Positions 41,253 to 44,633 of a DNA stretch of 44,633 nt are shown here, piece after piece. Within the stretch, counting starts at the first letter, position 1, and each line of letters opens with the position of its first letter. Under the pieces are notes generated by a model, which worked only from the letters and a program-made list of their open reading frames with translations, did no database searches and was not told the origin of the DNA. The position numbers were made by a program, and so were the translations under genes. The DNA is taken from assembly GCA_027066365.1 (NCBI GenBank), contig JAMONV010000029.1, positions 1 through 44,633 of the forward strand, read 5' to 3'. This DNA is from Flavobacteriales bacterium. Lineage in GTDB: Bacteria; Bacteroidota; Bacteroidia; Flavobacteriales; Flavobacteriaceae.

Positions 41253-41326
41253 GACGGAAAACCATTGTAGATAAGTTACAAAAATGAGGCTTTTTTATGG
41301 AATGAACAAAAAGTTTCACGGGTTGA

Positions 41327-43171
41327 TTATTCCACGGTTACCGATTTGGCTAAATTGCGAGGTTTATCCACGTCGCGACCTAACATAACGGCAATATGAT
41401 AGGCCAATAATTGTAGCGGAATGGTAGCCACCAAAGGTGTGAGCATCTCATCGGTTTCCGGTATTTCAATCAAATGATCCGCAAGCCGGGCAACCTCTTT
41501 ATCTCCTTCGGTTACCACGGCGATAATTTTACCGTTACGCGATTTGATTTCCTGAATGTTGGAAACGATTTTGTCGTAATTTCCTTTTTTGGTCGCAATC
41601 ACCACCACGGGCATATTTTCGTCGATCAATGCTATAGGTCCATGTTTCATTTCCGCTGCCGGATAACCCTCGGCGTGGATGTAGGAAATTTCCTTTAATT
41701 TCAAAGCACCTTCGAGGGCGACGGGAAAATTGATGCCACGCCCCAAATACAAAAAATTACGGGCATTCTTATATTCACGAGCAATTTGCTGCACCAATAA
41801 ATCCGATTGAAGCGCCCGTTCTATTTTTTCCGGAATATATTCCAGTTCACACAGCAGATTTTCATACCGGTTAAGGTCAATATTTTTTTTCAAATAACCC
41901 AGACGCAAAGCCATAAGCGTCAAAACGGTTACCTGAGCAGTGAAAGCTTTGGTGGAAGCCACTCCGATTTCGGGCCCGGCATGCGTATAAACGCCGGCAT
42001 GCGTTTCCCGGGCAACCGAAGAACCCACCACATTACAAACCCCCAACAACAATGCGCCTTTTTCCTTGGCTAATCGCAAGCCGGCCAACGTATCCGCCGT
42101 TTCCCCGGATTGGGAAATGCCGATCACCACGTCACGCGGACGTATAATGGGATTTCGATACCGAAACTCCGAACCATATTCCGTCTCCACCGGGATTCTT
42201 GCCAATTCCTCGAATAAATATTCACCCACCAAGGCGGCATGCCACGATGTGCCACAGCCTACCATGATTATTCGGTCCGCCTCAAGAATATGATTTTCGT
42301 ACGGCTCGATTCCTCCCAATCTTACCAACTGCTTTTCCGTATCAATACGCCCGCGCATGCTATCGTAAACCGAACGAGGCTGCTCGTATATTTCCTTAAG
42401 CATAAAGTAATCATAACCGCCCTTTTCAAGCTCTTCGAGACTTAAATCCAATTCCGTCAACAACGGACTGATTCTTTTATTGTCCAACGTAATTACCTGC
42501 ATTTCCTTACCCTTTTGAAGAAACGCCACTTCGTTGTCATCCAAATAATAAACCGTTTTGGTGTGTCTGATAATAGGCGCCGCATCAGAACCCACTATAA
42601 ATTCACCGTTTTTTCCCAACCCGACAACCAAAGGACTTCCTTTACGCGCAATAATCATGCTGCCGGGCATTTCGGTGCTAATCAGAGCGATGGCATAAGC
42701 TCCCACCACACGTTTAAGTGCCAACTGAACCGCTTCAAATAAAGATTTCCCGGTTTCCAAATAAACGTCTTCGATAAATTTCACCAACACTTCCGTATCC
42801 GTTTCACTGTAAAATACATAGCCTTTTTGTTCCAGCTTTTCCCGCAAAACATTATAATTCTCGATAATTCCGTTATGCACCAACGCTAATTTCCCCGATT
42901 GCGATACATGCGGATGTGCATTGATTTCATTGGGAACACCGTGCGTAGCCCAGCGTGTGTGAGCAATTCCCGTATCCGCCGACAATTGTACATGCTTGAT
43001 CTTTTCTTCCAAATCCGAAACCTTACCCTTGGCTTTGAATATTTTGATAATATTGTTTTCCAAAAGTGCAACACCGGCACTGTCGTATCCGCGATATTCC
43101 AGTTTTTTCAACCCGTCCAGCAAAATAGGATGCGCCTTTTTGTTTCCCAAATATCCTACAATTCCGCACAT
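41327..43171 (-). CDS. glmS: Glutamine-fructose-6-phosphate aminotransferase (isomerizing)
   Basis: A 614-residue enzyme producing glucosamine 6-phosphate from fructose 6-phosphate and glutamine, the first committed step to UDP-GlcNAc. ATG 43171 is the true start: it exposes the catalytic N-terminal Cys (MCGIVGYLG), although the frame is open for 48 more codons. The Ntn glutaminase domain (2-~240) has THTRWATHG-type residues (AHTRWATHGVP). Two SIS domains follow, with CGTSWHA, SQSGETADT and GRGINFPVALEGALKLKEISYIHAEGYPAAEMKHGP, and the terminus ends KPRNLAKSVTVE. It is divergent from the GlmU-like gene. Confidence 0.96.
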   Translation of the reverse strand: MCGIVGYLGNKKAHPILLDGLKKLEYRGYDSAGVALLENNIIKIFKAKGKVSDLEEKIKHVQLSADTGIAHTRWATHGVPNEINAHPHVSQSGKLALVHNGIIENYNVLREKLEQKGYVFYSETDTEVLVKFIEDVYLETGKSLFEAVQLALKRVVGAYAIALISTEMPGSMIIARKGSPLVVGLGKNGEFIVGSDAAPIIRHTKTVYYLDDNEVAFLQKGKEMQVITLDNKRISPLLTELDLSLEELEKGGYDYFMLKEIYEQPRSVYDSMRGRIDTEKQLVRLGGIEPYENHILEADRIIMVGCGTSWHAALVGEYLFEELARIPVETEYGSEFRYRNPIIRPRDVVIGISQSGETADTLAGLRLAKEKGALLLGVCNVVGSSVARETHAGVYTHAGPEIGVASTKAFTAQVTVLTLMALRLGYLKKNIDLNRYENLLCELEYIPEKIERALQSDLLVQQIAREYKNARNFLYLGRGINFPVALEGALKLKEISYIHAEGYPAAEMKHGPIALIDENMPVVVIATKKGNYDKIVSNIQEIKSRNGKIIAVVTEGDKEVARLADHLIEIPETDEMLTPLVATIPLQLLAYHIAVMLGRDVDKPRNLAKSVTVE

Positions 43172-43187
43172 AAACAATATTTTTTTA

Positions 43188-43195
43188 CAAATGTA
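43188..43195 (-). promoter_or_regulatory. -7 box for glmS
   Basis: On the minus strand it reads TACATTTG (TAnnTTTG), 16 bases before ATG 43171. It lies 11 bases from the opposing box of the GlmU-like gene. I saw no glmS ribozyme in the short leader. Confidence 0.5.
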
Positions 43196-43206
43196 TAAAA
43201 AAAGAC

Positions 43207-43214
43207 TATTTTTG
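43207..43214 (+). promoter_or_regulatory. -7 box for the GlmU-like gene
   Basis: TATTTTTG (TAnnTTTG) lies 21 bases before ATG 43236 and back-to-back with the glmS box. Confidence 0.45.
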
Positions 43215-43235
43215 TTTGACAAAAAATCCATTCCG

Positions 43236-44423
43236 ATGAATTTTTTACTTTTTGATACCCACAAGGATTGGAAAAATTTGCTTCCGTTAACATATTTTAA
43301 TGCAATCCCTAACATACGATTGGGTATTTTAAAAATTTATGAAAAATGGGAAAAACGGTTGGGAGGGAAATCATTGATTTTATCCGAAGAATATTTGACC
43401 ACCCCCGTTGAATTCGGTTTTGAACTGGCTATCCGCAGTATATATTTACCCGATTTTGATTTAACGCAGGCTATCCGTCAACTTCGCCCCGGAGAAGCTC
43501 TGCGCGACACGAACGGAAATTTTATTGCAGGACGATTTTTAGAAAACGCTAAGGCTTTTTCGCGTGAAGAAATTTTGGATTACCCTTTTTCATTCGCCGT
43601 GTATGAAAAACCGGTTAATCCACTCAAAAGGCCCTATGAACTTATTCTAAAAAACAGCAGGGAAATCGAAAAAGATTTTGCTTTATTAGAACAGGAAATA
43701 TTAGAACAGGAAAATAGAACAAGCGACGGTTTTCAAGTTATCGGCGACCGGCCATTGTTTATCGATGAATCGGCCAAACTCGACGGCGTCTATATCGACC
43801 TAAACGAAGGACCCGTATACATAGGAAAAAATGTGCGGATTTTACCCGGCACTTACATCAAAGGACCTGCGGCCATATTGGCTCATAGTTTTATAAAAGC
43901 AAACACTTCCATATACAACGGAACCACTTTGGGGCCTTGGACAAAAGTGGGCGGTGAAATAAAAAATGTCCTGTTTCAAGGGTATTCCAACAAGGGACAC
44001 GACGGATTCCTCGGCGATTCGGTGATTGGGAAATGGTGTAATTTGGGAGCGGGAACCTCCAATTCCAACTTGAAAAATAATTATTCCCAAATCCGTATGT
44101 GGCATATCGCATCCCGCGCTTTTGAACCCACCGGGCAAATGTTTTTGGGTACCGTTATGGGCGATTTTTCCAAAACTGCTATTAACACGCGAATCAATAC
44201 CGGTACGGTTATTGGTGTGGCTTCCAATATTTTCTACCCGGATTTTCCTCCTAAGTTTGTGACGTCCTTCAACTGGGGCGGTGAAATCGCCAATCATGCC
44301 TACGATGTGGAAAAGGCCTTGGAAACGGCACGCATCGTGTTCGGCCGGCGGGGTAAAACCTTCGATGAAACCGAGGAGCGTATTTTCCGGACCGTACACC
44401 GCCTGGCGGGGGAATGGGAGTAG
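43236..44423 (+). CDS. GlmU-like putative sugar nucleotidyltransferase with left-handed beta-helix
   Basis: A 395-residue protein; ATG 43236 gives the conserved start MNFLLFDTHKDWKNLLPLTYFNAIPNIRLGILKIYEKW, although the frame stays open back to 42996 inside glmS. The N-terminal ~170 residues resemble a diverged nucleotidyltransferase without the usual G-x-G-T-R-M loop. Residues ~185-330 are hexapeptide repeats (VYIGKNVRILPGTYIKGPAAILAHSFIKANTSIYNGTTLG ...) of a left-handed beta-helix acyltransferase fold. The protein is a Bacteroidota paralogue of GlmU, not the canonical bifunctional enzyme. Its place opposite glmS supports a role in amino-sugar nucleotide metabolism. Confidence 0.85.
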   Translation: MNFLLFDTHKDWKNLLPLTYFNAIPNIRLGILKIYEKWEKRLGGKSLILSEEYLTTPVEFGFELAIRSIYLPDFDLTQAIRQLRPGEALRDTNGNFIAGRFLENAKAFSREEILDYPFSFAVYEKPVNPLKRPYELILKNSREIEKDFALLEQEILEQENRTSDGFQVIGDRPLFIDESAKLDGVYIDLNEGPVYIGKNVRILPGTYIKGPAAILAHSFIKANTSIYNGTTLGPWTKVGGEIKNVLFQGYSNKGHDGFLGDSVIGKWCNLGAGTSNSNLKNNYSQIRMWHIASRAFEPTGQMFLGTVMGDFSKTAINTRINTGTVIGVASNIFYPDFPPKFVTSFNWGGEIANHAYDVEKALETARIVFGRRGKTFDETEERIFRTVHRLAGEWE

Positions 44424-44461
44424 AACGATATTTGGTTAGGGTTTAGGAATAAATCCGAAAA

Positions 44462-44497
44462 AAGCCGGTTTTCCTTCATGGGAAAGCCGGCTTTTGA
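44462..44497 (+). terminator. Rho-independent terminator after the GlmU-like gene
   Basis: AAGCCGGTTTTCC (44462-44474) pairs over 13 positions, one of them G-U, with GGAAAGCCGGCTT (44481-44493), loop ttcatg, followed by a short T run. An A run precedes it, so it may work in both directions. Confidence 0.85.
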
Positions 44498-44633
44498 TTT
44501 GGAAAGGAGGGGGTCCTACGACGCATCGAGTTTTTAATGGGACAATGATTTCAATAGTGTTTACGATTTGAATCTACGAAATGAAAATAAAAATATAAAT
44601 ACAATTTAAAATAAAATTAAAGTTTATGTTTTT
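44498..44633. other. Intergenic end of window
   Basis: AT-rich sequence without a recognisable gene, repeat or promoter box up to the window edge. Confidence 0.5.

Noticed and set aside
42996..43235. Long N-terminal extension of the GlmU-like gene
   Set aside because: The extra 80 codons overlap glmS and its promoter region, are not conserved in character, and the -7 box at 43207 lies inside them; ATG 43236 is used instead.
43172..43235. glmS ribozyme or other riboswitch
   Set aside because: The glmS leader is too short for the ribozyme and no conserved core is visible; I found no other riboswitch-like leader in the window.
43172..43315. 48-codon N-terminal extension of glmS
   Set aside because: GlmS needs Cys immediately after the initiator Met; MCGIVGYLG at 43171 satisfies this and the extension would abolish it.
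1..44633. tRNA, rRNA or CRISPR array
   Set aside because: I saw no tRNA-like cloverleaf with a T-loop GTTCGANTC, no rRNA sequence and no regularly spaced repeats on reading both strands; a dedicated search would be more sensitive for tRNAs.

Overview
The window comes from a member of the Bacteroidota, probably a Flavobacteriales-like lineage, though no ribosomal RNA is present to settle the order. Evidence for the phylum: a protein with a type B type IX secretion (gliding-associated) C-terminal domain; DUF5686, DUF4254, head-GIN and OstA-like proteins; the pheA / aminotransferase / tyrA / DAHP synthase-chorismate mutase cluster; and Bacteroidota-type -7 promoter boxes (TAnnTTTG) placed 10 to 90 bases before many of the start codons.

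Region 1 (1-2393) is accessory DNA. It holds the 3' end of an RHS-repeat protein whose variable tip carries an HELGH zinc-peptidase motif (M91/NleD-like), a very AT-rich downstream gene that may encode its immunity protein, and a truncated, frameshifted IS5-type transposase.

Region 2 (2414-11860) is a sulfur-metabolism locus and the most interesting part of the window. A sulfide:quinone oxidoreductase-like gene and a 57-residue gene run leftward to a clear terminator. Divergently, eight tightly spaced genes run rightward: a Tat-exported molybdopterin subunit, a four-cluster ferredoxin subunit and an NrfD-type membrane subunit (PsrABC-like); two half-size YeeE/TsuA thiosulfate-transporter proteins; and three membrane-anchored rhodanese-like proteins. 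All three rhodaneses end in the same Lys-rich tail, xxVKxKKKExTGGCG. The first two lack the rhodanese catalytic cysteine, and in the first the tail cysteine is the only cysteine in the protein. The tail resembles the GGCGG swinging arm of SoxY. I infer a periplasmic relay in which sulfane sulfur is carried on these tails between SQR or thiosulfate, the active tandem rhodanese and the Psr-type reductase. The intergenic region holds two Crp/Fnr-type dyads.

Region 3 (11945-28616) is mostly housekeeping: a DUF4442 / rbfA / LolE-type permease operon; DUF4870 and GIN-domain genes; a three-gene exopolysaccharide operon (GT2 synthase, DUF3131 protein, probable outer-membrane barrel); a Smr protein; an OstA/LptA-like protein with a class-III aminotransferase; a LysE exporter; mnmA-prmC; greA; rimO; and an ICMT-like methyltransferase.

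Region 4 (28777-44633) carries an M13 metallopeptidase lipoprotein divergent from a DUF5686 outer-membrane protein, a type IX-secreted Ig-like protein, a DUF4254-GT9 pair, the four-gene phenylalanine/tyrosine operon on the minus strand, and glmS divergent from a GlmU-like gene that ends at a strong terminator. I saw no tRNA, rRNA, CRISPR array or origin.
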